Source: Apostichopus japonicus
Lineage: Eukaryota; Echinodermata; Holothuroidea; Aspidochirotida; Stichopodidae
Assembly: GCF_037975245.1 (NCBI RefSeq)
Contig: NC_092567.1
Coordinates: forward strand, 1,585,714-1,649,713
Length of the DNA: 64,000 nt
Direction: 5' to 3'
Below are positions 44,430 to 56,274 of this stretch, piece after piece. The number at the start of each line of letters is the position of its first letter. Within the stretch, counting starts at the first letter, position 1. The notes under the pieces are model-generated. The model was not told the DNA's origin. It was given only the letters and a program-made list of their open reading frames with translations, and did no database searches. The position numbers and the translations under genes were made by a program.

Positions 44430-45267
44430 AAGTTTAGTCGATGAAATATGTAGGACCATCGAAGCATTACAAACGTCTGTGCTGGAACAGTTAATATCTC
44501 ACGTTCAATTAAGCCTGGGGTACGTTACATGACCATTAATACCATTAATGGTATATAAGAATAGATTGAGCGCCTTCCACCGTATTGTAAATTATGTATG
44601 GAAAGTACGTCAAAATTCAACTTCATATTGTGTCCAAGAAATTTTATGATGAGGTACCGATGGTCAGGATTTTATATATGTCATATCTTACATTGAAGGT
44701 GGATCATAGAGACATGTCATACCATAAATCACGTGACTTTGTAAGATGGGTTTCTTATCATTGATAAGACAGAGGTAATTTCAAATGTCACGGTGAAAAT
44801 AAACCTTAAATGTGACTTCTTTCCTCTGCTAATTCCAGCTGACATACAAGTCTCAAAAAACTCCTCATAAACAAAAAATCGACTGCACTAGTCAGCGAAT
44901 ATTACAAAATTGATCGAATTTCCAAATTTGTTGATAACATATTGACATTTTCTTCAATGTCATTTTATTTCATATGCGATTGAAGGTCAAAACTTATATC
45001 ACTCTTACAATTAAGGTCAAACGTTATGACATATTAGTTTCATAACAATTTATTAAGTTTCGATTATGTGTTCTCAATGACCTTAACCTTGAAATTTTAT
45101 TTATTTTCTTCAATATGGGCAGGGAATCATATAGTGTTTTAAGTTGCGACCTAATTTCGAGATTCATAGAGGTTGTGTGGCATGACATATTGAATGAACT
45201 ACGATTATTTTTACAAAACTGCTATAAATTGTTGCATACTGTAGCATCTTGAATCACCAGGACATTC
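44430..45267. other. intergenic, nothing recognised
   Basis: No coding frame, RNA gene or clear repeat was recognised. Confidence 0.35.
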
Positions 45268-45271
45268 TTAA

Positions 45272-45628
45272 AGGCATTGAAGACTCGCCCCAAACCGCGT
45301 GCCACCATCTGAAAAAGTTAACTTTCCTTTGCTTGCAAGTGAAGTTTTTTTCGTGTTGCTACAAAATGCAGACAGTATTGAAACGTGATACCTTGTTATC
45401 TTTAATCTTGACCTGAGATGTCCATCGCCTCTATGTACACTGTGCTGTGGGTATTGGTCGTAGCTGCATGTTTTGACTGTGCACTAGTGTCTAATTACCG
45501 ACGGTAACACGCTGTGTGTGTATTTTCTGGGATCGATGGTGGTGTCCTATACTTCTGTTACACCTCATTCGAAACTAGGTCAGATTACCGGCATGAGACG
45601 TTGATTTGCGCGCGAGTCTTCAATGCCT
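45272..45628. mobile_element. TTAA-flanked MITE (357 bp)
   Basis: TTAA at 45268-45271 and 45629-45632. The inverted ends AGGCATTGAAGACTCGC match perfectly. TTAA duplication points to piggyBac- or Kolobok-type mobilisation; the AG start does not settle which. No ORF. Confidence 0.85.
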
Positions 45629-45857
45629 TTAAGTACTAAGCTACTGGAGAAAATTCTCACTAGTCCTACTACATTCTTTACCATTGATTTCGAATTTCCC
45701 TTCTAAAATTAAATAGTATTAGCAAATGGCAACTAAGTGAAACACTCGACAAAGTCAGAAATGGTATAATAGGAATAGGCGGTAGGCCTACGTACTGTTA
45801 TAAACGTTATTGGATTTACATTAAAGCCCCATTATGTATTCCAGTATAAACACGAAC

Positions 45858-46110
45858 TAATGTATGTGTGTATGTATGTATGTATTTTAGATCCTCCTGC
45901 AAGCAGGAACTCGCGAAGAAGCCTCATTGGCTTATCAAAGCCGCAAGCTGACCGAGGTCAGTCTCTTAGATTCATATTTTACGTCCATGATTATGAATTG
46001 TCAATTTTCAACAACTCTGTAACTGGACGACAGACATTAATCTTGGAGTGACTCGAACCGGGGACCTTATGATTGGAAGGCACCGGCGTTAACCACTGAG
46101 CTAACACTCC
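45858..46110 (-). mobile_element. tRNA-derived SINE
   Basis: On the minus strand the 5' head has an A box TTAGCTCAGTGG (46104-46093) and a B-box-like GGTTCGAGTCA (46059-46049). An unrelated body and a simple tail of ATAC/ACAT repeats (about 45884-45858) follow. The tRNA stems are imperfect, so it is not an intact tRNA gene. Confidence 0.75.
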
Positions 46111-46215
46111 TTGATACCTAACACCCCTTGATACCTCCTTGATACCTAATCGATACCTCACTCTGCAATCGTGTTTGGTACTTGAGTGTTCGATTAGTGT
46201 TTAAGGTATTGAAAT

Positions 46216-49200
46216 ATATTATTCTTGTTTAGTTGTGTGCCATGTCTAAGTGGTGATTTTAAGGTTATTGTTCGGTAACAGCTTCCTGGTTCGTGTGACG
46301 TTCAAGAACTTCCCTTGTACTTCGTTAACTATGGCACGGTCATCAATGTGAGTAGTGCATACAGACTATTCTTGTTTAGTTGTGTGCCATGTCTAAGTGG
46401 TGAATTAAGGTAATAATATGTAACAGCTTCCTGGTTCGTGTGACGTTCAAGAACTTCTCTTGTACTTCGCTTCGTCACGGTCTTCAATATGGGTATTGCA
46501 TACAGACTATTCTTGTTTAGATGTGCGCCATGTCTAAGTGGTGAACTATGGTAATGCTCGGTAACAGCTTCCTGGTTCGTGTGACGTTCAAGAACTTCCC
46601 TTGTACTTCGTTAACTACGTCACGGTCATCAATGTGAGTAGTGCATACAGACTATTCTTGTTTAGTTGTGTGCCATGTCTAAGTGGTGAATTAAGGTAAT
46701 GCTATGTAACAGCTTCCTGGTTCGTGTGACGTTCAAGAACTTCTCTTGTTCTTCGCTTCGTCACGGTCTTCAATGTGGGTAGTGCATGAAGACTATTCTT
46801 GTTTAGATGTGTGCCATGTCTAAGTGGTGAATTAAGGTAATGTTATGTAACAGCTTCCTGGTTCGTGTGACGTTCAAGAACTTCCCTTGTACTTCGTTAA
46901 CTACGTCACGGTCATCAATGTGAGTAGTGCATACAGACTATTCTTGTTTAGTTGTGTGCCATGTCTAAGTGGTGAATTAAGGTAATGCTATGTAACAGCT
47001 TCCTGGTTCGTGTGACGTTCAAGAACTTCTCTTGTTCTTCGCTTCGTCACGGTCTTCAATGTGGGTAGTGCATGAAGACTATTCTTGTTTAGTTGTGTGC
47101 CATGTCTAAGTGGTGAATTAAGGTAATGTTATGTAACAGCTCCTTGGTCTCGTGTGATGTTCGAGGACTTCACTTGTAGTTCGTTAACTACGTCACGGTC
47201 TTCAATGTGGGTAGTGCATACATACTATTCTTGTTTAGTTGTGTGCCATGTCTAAGTGGTGAATAAAGATAATGTTATGTAACAGCTCCCTGGTTTCGTG
47301 TGATGTTCAAGAACTTCCCTTGTACTTCGTTAACTACGTCACGGTCTTCAATGTGAGTATTGCATACAGACTATTCTTGTTTAGTTGTTTGCCATGTCTA
47401 AGTGGTGAATTAAGGTAATGTTATGTAACAGCTCCCTGGTTTCGTGTGACGTTCAAGAACTTCCCTTGTACTTCGTTAACTATGACACGGTCTTCAATGT
47501 GAGTATTGCATACAGACTATTCTTGTTTAGTTGTTTGCCATGTCTAAGTGGTGAATTAAAGTTATTGTTCGGTAACAGCTTCCTGGTTCGTGTGACGTTC
47601 AATAAATTCCCTTGTACTTCGTAAAAAACGTCACGGTCTTCAATGTGCGTAGTGTATACAGACTATTCTTGTTTAGTTGTGTGCCATGTCTAAGTGGTGA
47701 ATTAAGGTAATGTTATGTAACAGCTCCCTGGTTCATGTGACGATTATGAACTTCCCTTGTACTTCGTTAACTACGTCACGGTCTTCAATGTGAGTATTGC
47801 ATACAGACTATTCTTGTTTAGTTGTTTGCCATGTCTAAGTGGTGAATTATGGTAATGTTATGTAACAGCTCCCTGGTTTCGTGTGATGTTCAAGAACTTC
47901 CCTTGTAGTTCGTTAACTACGTCACGGTCTTCAATGTGGGTAGTGCATACAGACTATTCTTGTTTAGTTGTTTGCCATGTCTAAGTGGTGAATTAAGGTA
48001 ATGTTATGTAACAGCTCCCTGGTTTCGTGTGACGTTCAAGAACTTCCCTTGTACTTCGTTAACTATGACACGGTCTTCAATGTGAGTATTGCATACAGAC
48101 TATTCTTGTTTAGTTGTTTGCCATGTCTAAGTGGTGAATTAAAGTTATTGTTCGGTAACAGCTTCCTGGTTCGTGTGACGTTCAATAAATTCCCTTGTAC
48201 TTCGTAAAAAACGTCACGGTCTTCAATGTGCGTAGTGTATACAGACTATTCTTGTTTAGTTGTGTGCCATGTCTAAGTGGTGAATTAAGGTAATGTTATG
48301 TAACAGCTCCCTGGTTCATGTGACGTTCATGAACTTCCCTTGTACTTCGTTAACTACGTCACGGTCTTCAATGTGAGTATTGCATACAGACTATTCTTGT
48401 TTAGTTGTGTGCCATGTCTAAGTGGTGAATTATGGTAATGTTATGTAACAGCTCCCTGGTTTCGTGTGATGTTCAAGAACTTCCCTTGTACTTCGTTAAC
48501 TACGTCACGGTCTTCAATGTGAGTATTGCATACAGACTATTCTTGTTTAGTTGTGTGCCATGTCTAAGTGGTGAATTAAGGTAATGTTATGTAACAGCTC
48601 CCTGGTTTCGTGTGACGTTCAAGAACTTCCCTTGTACTTCGTTAACTATGACACGGTCTTCAATGTGAGTATTGCATACAGACTATTCTTGTTTAGTTGT
48701 GTGCCATGTCTACGTGGTGAATTATGGTAATGTTATGTAACAGCTCCCTGGTTCGTGTGACGTTCATGAACTTCCCTTGTACTTCGTTAACTACGTCACG
48801 GTCTTCAATGTGAGTATTGCATACAGACTATTCTTGTTTAGTTGTGTGCCATGTCTAAGTGGTGAATTATGGTAATGTTATGTAACAGCTCCCTGGTTTC
48901 GTGTGATGTTCAAGAACTTCCCTTGTACTTCGTTAACTACGTCACGGTCTTCAATGTGAGTATTGCATACAGACTATTCTTGTTTAGTTGTGTGCCATGT
49001 CTAAGACGGAGTAATGTTATGTAACAGCTCCCTGGTTTCGTGTGACGTTCAAGAACTTCCCTTGTACTTCGTTAACTATGACACGGTCTTCAATGTGAGT
49101 ATTGCATACAGACTATTCTTGTTTAGTTGTGTGCCATGTCTACGTGGTGAATTATGGTAATGTTATGTAACAGCTCCCTGGTTCGTGTGATGTTCAATAA

Positions 49201-49378
49201 CTTCACTTGTACTTAGTTAGCTATGTCACGGTCTTCAATGTGGGTATTGCATACATAGTATTCTTGTTTAGTTGTGTGCCATGTCTAAGTGGTTAAGGTA
49301 ATGCTCGGTAAACGCTCCCTGGTTCGTGTGACGTTCAAGAACTTCCCTTGTACTTCGTTAACTACGTCACGGTCTTCA
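46216..49378. repeat. satellite array, about 145-bp unit, about 22 copies, with higher-order structure
   Basis: Each unit carries TATTCTTGTTTAGTTGTGTG, CCATGTCTAAGTGGTGAAT, GTAACAGCT, GTGTGACGTTCAAGAACTT and ACGTCACGGTCTTCAATGTG. Blocks of four units recur with a period of 583 bp (for example 47418 and 48001, identical over more than 200 bases). Short frames in it are repeat by-products. Confidence 0.95.
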
Positions 49379-50733
49379 TTTTGGAGTCATTCCGTTCGGT
49401 GTAGTAGTTGCGTTGTTAATGGCGGCGCTATTTACCTTGAATGTAACTTATTTTATTAACGTGGACATTTTAATTTATATTACATGCTATATATATCAAT
49501 TGGTGCTTTAGAGGATCATGTGCAGTTATTTACGACTGAATGGGCTATTGCTGTGATCACGAGGTCACATGCATTGGCATCCCAAGTTACTTTTTACGTG
49601 TGAGTCCTTGGGAGAGTTTGAATCACTATAGGGGCCTACATCAAACAATATTCGCTTGAACACTTTGCGACAAGAGGGACCAAATCGTAAACCACATACG
49701 TTTGGTGACAAACATATTTGATCAGTTTTATCATCAAGTAAAGAACGTAACTTCCTGTTTTTATTTAACTATAAAGCATTCTTTGAAATAGCAATTCTCT
49801 GTCAGTATTGCTTCGCACGCACGTGATTACTTCCTGTTAGTAGGCCATTGCCCTTTGAAAGGTTCCATGTAGATGTATGCAAACTGTTAATGGTTTCCTA
49901 TATGTTTGTGACAATATAAATGGGGAGTGACTGTTATATGGTCTATATACCTTTTTTTTTAAATTCAGTCGGTTTGAGAAGAAGAAGTGTTGCCTCGGTG
50001 ACTTCTCTCTTCAGTCGCTAATTCGAAGGATGACATTCAGCAAAGGGAAGTGTAATGATGAATAAACATGAAACAGTATTGAAATACTTTAAATTAGTTT
50101 AGTCATTTTACGTGTGCCATGGGTTAAAACAAGTGTCATCATAAAGGATATTTTGATATTAAAAGTCTTATTTCCATGAATGTCAGCATATTGAGATAAT
50201 TGACGGAGTTGGAGATTATAAATGAACGTGATGTTGTAAAAACTATCGAAAGTTTTACTCTTGTAAGAAAAAGAATTCAAGAAGAATTTCAAAATTTTCA
50301 AATGAAGTAGAATTTTAGGTATTGCTGGTAAGTTAGTAAAAGCTGAGGGAAATTTTCGAAAACAAAAATTCAAATCCCGAGAAAAGTCTTTCTCACTCTC
50401 ACCGTTGTTGGGTTTAGTAAATAATTTGGAACACAGTACTGACAATTTGTCTAATCTTTTATATCACAATAATATAACTTTATTATGTTAACGATACATC
50501 ATTGACATCTAGCCTATGCTCCACGTAAGCTTATATTTAAGAGTTGCTTGTATTCCCAACCGTGCTTACACCGAAAACAAAGTAACGGTTTTACATCGAC
50601 ATAAACTGCCGTAACAACAACTACGAAATACGCACTGAGGAGGTGAAAGCAGCTGGACAGTTAAAAACAGTCTAGCGCCATCTATTCTGCCGCACCTTAC
50701 ATTTACTTATAGCGAGTAAGTAGAGATCTAAAC
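49379..50733. other. intergenic, nothing recognised
   Basis: A minus-strand frame at 50089-50445 has no recognisable domain and no obvious splice partners. Confidence 0.35.
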
Positions 50734-50993
50734 TACTATCAAACCTATCAAACCTAACCCCTAAAACACTGATCCATCCTCAAGTTTCCATACTCGGTTC
50801 GTATCCCGTACCGTTAAAAATTCCCGAACGTTTCCTTACTAAAGTTATACAAAGTAAAGGACTTCAAGTTTCCTTAATATTCCTTAATATTCGAACGTTT
50901 ACTATCAAACCTAACCCCTAACACACTGATCCATCCTCAAGTTTCCTTAATATTCGGTTCTTATCCTGTAACGTTAACAATTCCCGAACGATG
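50734..50993. repeat. partial tandem duplication, about 167-bp period
   Basis: ACTATCAAACC...CTAACCCCTAA...ACACTGATCCATCCTCAAGTTTCC occurs near 50734 and again at 50901, each followed by TTCGGTTC.TATCC and AATTCCCGAACG. Confidence 0.75.
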
Positions 50994-51019
50994 CCTTTTG
51001 AAGTATCACATTTAATCAA

Positions 51020-51172
51020 GGTTGGGCGAAATGACCAGGTTGGTTGGGCGAAATGACCAGGCTGGTTGGGCGAAATGACCAGGCTGGTTGGGCGAAATGA
51101 CCAGGCTGGTTGGGCGAAATGGTAAGGTTGGGCGAAATGGCAGTTGGGCGAAATGGTTGTTGGGCGAAGTGT
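51020..51172. repeat. 22-bp minisatellite
   Basis: About seven copies built on GGTTGGGCGAAATG, the first five followed by ACCAGGYT, the last ones shortened. Confidence 0.9.
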
Positions 51173-51928
51173 CCTGTTCCCATCTAAACAGGACTAGTCA
51201 AGCGAATGAAATTCCTTGCTGTGGGTCTAATACCAATTATCATCGGAAAATGTCTGATAATTTTAACTCCCAAACAACTATGGCAGCTATTTTAGAAATG
51301 ACCATTCACCTACCCTTGACAAATGATCGTTTTACGTCTTACTCAGGTATACCATCAATAGGGGGAGGGACTAAGGGGGGGGGGGGGTTACATCCCTATT
51401 TCTCTTCCTCCGTTCTTCATAAACGCCCTCCCTGATCCTCACCTCACCTCAGGCTGAGACTACCACCTCCTCCATTACGCTAGCAAATAGAATATTACAC
51501 AAATGTGTATACAGTATAACACGAACATACATACATGCGGTATAACATATACCATCGAAATTTCTTCAACTTTGTTTCATTATAGAGTGGCAAATTCAGC
51601 AACATTTTGCATCTAATGCACCTTCTCTTCTTAAATTGTTAACATTTCTTAGACCCATGCCCTGGATGACATAATGTCATCTTATCCTCTCCCTTTACAA
51701 AAAGAAAAGAGGATAGTTGCGCCCCGGTTAGAGTCTATATCGTGACATGAAACTTCATCAATAAACCGGCGTTCAATGGGGACAACATTTTGGTTTTGCT
51801 CCCTCGTACGGCGATGGCTAGCGAGTCGCCCCAGAACTTCATTCGCGTTTTGTAAGAATCCAACACCGGGCCGGAATATTGAAGGATGCACCTATACCCG
51901 GTCGTTACAAAAAAAAAAAAAAAAAACA

Positions 51929-52229
51929 CAGGCGCGTAGCCAAGGGGGGGGGGGGTATGCTCAAGGGGGCAGCCGCCCCCCTTGAGAATATATTTTTAAT
52001 TTAATTTTTTTTTTTTTTTTATGATATCGCTAGTATTTTCAAAAGAGAAAACGCTAAGATGCAACTTACAAGGCCTGGGAAGTGCCATTTCCAGCGATCT
52101 GGGGGGCATTTTCAGCCAAAATTTTCTTGTTCGCTTCGCGCCCACCATGGAGGCGCTACGATTAGATAGTTTGCAATGCCGAATCTACAGTTTCGCCCCT
52201 CCCTTGGCAAATCCCTGGCTACGCGCCTG
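51929..52229. mobile_element. hAT-like MITE (301 bp)
   Basis: Termini CAGGCGCGTAGCCA and TGGCTACGCGCCTG are perfectly inverted. Flanking octamers AAAAAACA and AACAATCA match at six of eight positions. G-run-rich near the left end, no coding capacity. Confidence 0.8.
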
Positions 52230-52715
52230 AACAATCACCAGTGAATGGGCCACACTTTACCCACCTGAGATGAATGCAAAACACAGGAATAATTTCATTT
52301 CAACTTAGCCTTCAAGTTCAAGGCTTATCATTTTTATTGCTGACTATTGAATAGATAGGACCGTCCAAGTATTTCGATGGATGGGGTACTTCAACCGGGT
52401 CCCACCCAGCCCCTATTCCGAGTCCCCATCCACTTCATCGCATTCCTTATCCGCAGTGTATTGATGAGGTAACATCGTCTTATTTCCCAGACTATTTTGG
52501 AAAACTGTAACTTAGGCCTATGTGCAATTGTTTTGTTTTTCTTGAGCTTACATATGCTGATGTTACCATTGAATTCTCACTAAAGTACGTAACCCTTTAT
52601 ACTTCCCTGTTCAATGATTATGAGAAACAGATAAAGATGATCACATTGTAATGTTCTTCGTGTTGGCTACCGCAGACGGTAAAGTTTTAGACGGTAAAGT
52701 TGACATGGCTGAAAC

Positions 52716-52743
52716 CAGGGAGTTGTTATGGAGCAACTCCCTG
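52716..52743. repeat. perfect 10-bp stem hairpin
   Basis: CAGGGAGTTG, eight loop bases, then CAACTCCCTG. A closely related hairpin lies at 55964-55984 inside another element. Confidence 0.7.
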
Positions 52744-52949
52744 CTGAAACCTAGTCAGCGGAACTCACACGCACGTTTATGGTAACCCGCGGTTCAATAC
52801 TCGTCGTAAATGTGAACCTTAAATAAACGCTAGACAAGGAAAAGAAGGCGCTATAACATACACTTTACTAATATTTAACAATTTTGTTACAAAGTACGTT
52901 GACACAGCTTTCGCCTCGGATCATTGATTGAGTCATTACATAATAATAT

Positions 52950-53065
52950 TACGCTTGCGCAGTCTACTCATATCGCTTCGGAATCCAAAATGGCGGTTCG
53001 TTTTACTGAGTGAACTCCTTCACCGGCAGACATGTAAAGGATTAATTACAAGGAAATAAGATCAG
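52950..53065 (+). promoter_or_regulatory. probable promoter / 5' UTR
   Basis: A local CpG-containing stretch (CGCTTGCGCAG, CATATCGCTTCGG) and AAAATGGCGG, a YY1-like core, lie 60-110 bp before an initiator ATG with a downstream donor. No TATA box is evident. Assignment is inference. Confidence 0.4.
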
Positions 53066-53126
53066 ATGGAAACATCAAGATTAGCTGATTATTTTGTGGT
53101 GGTTGGATTCCATCAGGAGAAAGAAA
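53066..53126 (+). CDS. candidate first coding exon, SBF1/SBF2 (MTMR5/13)-like DENN protein
   Basis: ATG at 53066 encodes METSRLADYFVVVGFHQEKE plus one base, then donor GAAA|GTGAGTG. The R-L-A-D-Y-F-x-V-V-G start is the first strand of the u-DENN region in SBF/myotubularin-related pseudophosphatases, which act in Rab and endosomal trafficking. Other DENN proteins share ADYFV, so family membership is moderately supported. No second exon was found up to 64000, so intron 1 would exceed 10.8 kb. Confidence 0.5.
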
Positions 53127-55468
53127 GTGAGTGATTTAATTCATAATTCTCGTATTTGTATCTCCTTCAGTTGTTTGAGTGATATCTGCTCCCAGCCCAG
53201 TACATCTGATAATAGTAATACTAAAAGTTACATATCTGTGGACTGTGTATGCTATGTGAATGTGATAGTATAATAAGAATCGCTTCGTACGCACGTAGGT
53301 TGACAACATAAAAATCATAATGATAGAGCGTTAACTAATTGAGTTGAGTGGTAAATTGCAACTACAGGGATTTTCCTGAAGCAATTTCAAACTAATAAAA
53401 CTCTGATGCTTCAAGTACAATTTATAGAAGGATAAACATGAAAAACATCGTAACTACATAATGGGTGGTGACTTAGTGGAGGCATCCAACACTGTTTTCC
53501 ATACATATTGTATTGGTCTAAGCTGTAGCCTATTCTGTACAATATTATTGTGTGTAGTGGCAACTTTGTGACAGCTACTATCATAAGGTTGGCAGGTAAA
53601 CATTTTGTAAATGGTGAATCTGTTTCACAGCTGTCCTAAATTAACACACCAGAGTGACGCCTGCATAACATTAATCATGATCCTAACGCTACTCCTAATA
53701 TTTACATAATTTGTGCAAAAAACATCTTGAATAAATTACAAAATTGAGCGAAACAGATGAACATTATTCTCGTCAGCAAAATTTCTAATTATCAAATGAT
53801 AAACCATGCCTATACTATTCTCTCTACAACATATGGATTTCATGCATAAAGGTCATGTCGCGTTGCCTCAGAACTATGTAAAACATGTCAAATTTCTGGA
53901 TTACTGACCATCACATTTAAACTTGTATCATTGTGCATCGATATATTTGTACACAGTACAGTGTGCATATAATCCTATACGAAAATGAGCTTGCATATAT
54001 TGTGTTGAAAATCTCATTAGTTAACATCACTTACAGGCTTTCCAATTAGAACTTACACCTTATAAAATGTAATAAAATCTCAATATAGACAAAGAAATCA
54101 TGACTAAAACCATCTTGGTTTACAGAAAATTCAAGCTCATAGTCGGCAATGACTGACGATGCTAAGCTATAATGTGTTGTCAATCATGAATAAGACGTGA
54201 CAGAAAATTCTCACGCTGAAAAGCCAATTTGGATAACTTGAAAGTTTGAGAACACATACAGGGACATTTTGGGAACATTCCTTGGGTTACTGTATATCGA
54301 AGGCCTAGAATGCCTTAGTACTAGGTAAGCCTACAGTAGTCTATTATGTTTTATACGCCTCGCATTTGCCATGATTGATTCATTTCACAAGCATCTAATG
54401 CACCAACTAGCTTTACTCCTTAGTTATACACTATAGTTTGTGCTGCAGGCTGCAAATAATGTACAGTACCTATGTTTTGTCCATGTAAGGCTAGCTACGT
54501 AGCTCGTTCATGAACATTACCACAAGCTTTGGTACAGTAGGCGTACTGAATATTTGTATGCATCCATTAAGAGCTTATTTTCTTCTTTTTGGAGGTTTCG
54601 ATTGGAGTTTTATCGTAACTTACATGTAAAGGAATTTTGCTAACACACTCGGTTACATTTAGCAGTATAGGCCTACTGCCCTAGTACATCAACATGTTTA
54701 CTGTACATAAACAATGAAACAGGCAGTTTATTGTTTTCTGACATCACATGATGATAGAGATTGTACAGTAGTACATGTTCAGGGCATATTTTAAGATGGA
54801 CTGATCATTCTAGCAAGCAAGTTCAGTTACAGATGATCATGGGTCTCTTGCTTCCCACAGGTAAGTGGACGCCAAACATTCATACAAGGTTTTGGGTAAC
54901 TTCTAAAGCTTTGGAGTCGAGTAATCGTGGCCCTAGGAATCTGATGATTCTGATTAGAGTCGTGTCTCTTTTCTCAAATTGATCACTATGACGAGAAAAT
55001 AATTTAGAAGCAGGATTACTGTACAAACTGACAAAATGCCTAAAGACAAAAAGTGCTAAATTACATAAATGTATTAACAAGTTGGAACAAGTTGGAACTA
55101 ACAGTTAATTTGCAGTGTACCAAATCAAAGGACTTTTGAAAGCAATTTGCTGTCCTTTGATGTATGACTTTTGCCACAAAAGAAAAAAGCAGAATTGCAC
55201 TGGAAGAACAGGTTGCATATTGGCGACAATATCTTTGCCAAACTTAGAATTTGAATGTATAAGGAATCTTCTTTCTACACTCCTACAGAAGCAAGATCGT
55301 AGGAACCCTGGGGGTGAGGGTGGGGGGGGAAGGGCACCTTAGCCCCTCTCATTTCCTGTTCTTTGAGTTTGAAAGTAAGTACATGGGAGAACCTGAAAAA
55401 GCTGAGAAAAGCCGTATCAGAGATACTGTATGGTGCTTCCCCGTACAGAAACCACAGAAAACCATTTC
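53127..55468 (+). other. probable intron 1 of the DENN-like gene, first part
   Basis: No exon with a convincing acceptor, frame and domain was found. A donor-like AG|GTAAGT occurs at about 54861 behind a short frame (MGLLLPTG) but has no family match. Confidence 0.3.
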
Positions 55469-55472
55469 TTAA

Positions 55473-56270
55473 AGCAGCATTTTGCGTTGGGTCGCTTTTT
55501 TCCACCTTTTTAACATGTGCATCGATTTTTTTACATGTATCAATCATAAAACAGCAAACTAAGATACCATCCAAGTTTCACCCTGCCAAGAGCGTTAATT
55601 AGCGAGTAATTAACGATTTATATCGATAACGAGTAAAAGTGTCCTCGACAAAGTTTTCATATCTCCAAATCCACTAGTTTGAATTCCACCAATCAGTGAA
55701 TAGTATGTTTATTCATGAGCATTTTGCGTTTGGTCGCCGTTTTCTACTTTTTTGACATGTCCATCGAGTTTTTTACATAACAGCAAAACAGCAAATTAAG
55801 ATATTTGCCAAGTTTTTCCCTGCCAAAAACGTTAATTGGCGAGTATGCCACATACAAAATTAAATCGCATTCAGTTCCCAAACCCACTAGTTTGAATTCA
55901 ACCAATCAGAGATGCAGGTTTAGTTATGAGCCGTTGCTAAAAATAGATTCAAGACTTTGCGTTGGGAGTTGTTATGCAACTCCCTGGTACAACTGCCATA
56001 TAGACTGTACACAAATCAAGCGTGGTGTTATATTACGTATCTGTCAATGACGTTCGTAGTGTTTAAATATTCATATTATGGGCGAGGTTTATTGGGTTCC
56101 CAATGGAAAATATCTTGGAGAACAACAAAGTTGAAAGTTGCAATTTTTTCGACTTTTATGCCACCATTTGAAGTAAAATATAAATAGATAAGCTAGTTAT
56201 GTATGTCGTTATGGCATAGTGGAGTCAGTGAGGTTGAGAAATATCATAGTCGAGGACGCAAAATGCTGCT
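55473..56270. mobile_element. TTAA-flanked MITE (798 bp) with internal duplication
   Basis: TTAA at 55469-55472 and 56271-56274. Inverted ends AGCAGCATTTTGCGT are perfect. The region around 55480-55605 is repeated at about 55725-55845 (GCATTTTGCGTT...GGTCGC...ACAGCAAA.TAAGATA...CGTTAATT.GCGAG), so the left end was copied inward. A GGGAGTTG hairpin lies at 55964-55984. No ORF. Confidence 0.8.
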
Positions 56271-56274
56271 TTAA

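Noticed and set aside
46049..46110. Functional tRNA gene on the minus strand
   Set aside because: A and B boxes are present, but the T and acceptor stems do not pair properly, and the sequence continues into a SINE body with a simple-repeat tail.
47418..48207. Two identical 68-residue frames as duplicated genes
   Set aside because: They lie in the 145-bp satellite and repeat because of its 583-bp higher-order period.
46216..49378. CRISPR array
   Set aside because: Units are adjacent 145-bp satellite copies without unique spacers, in a eukaryotic genome.
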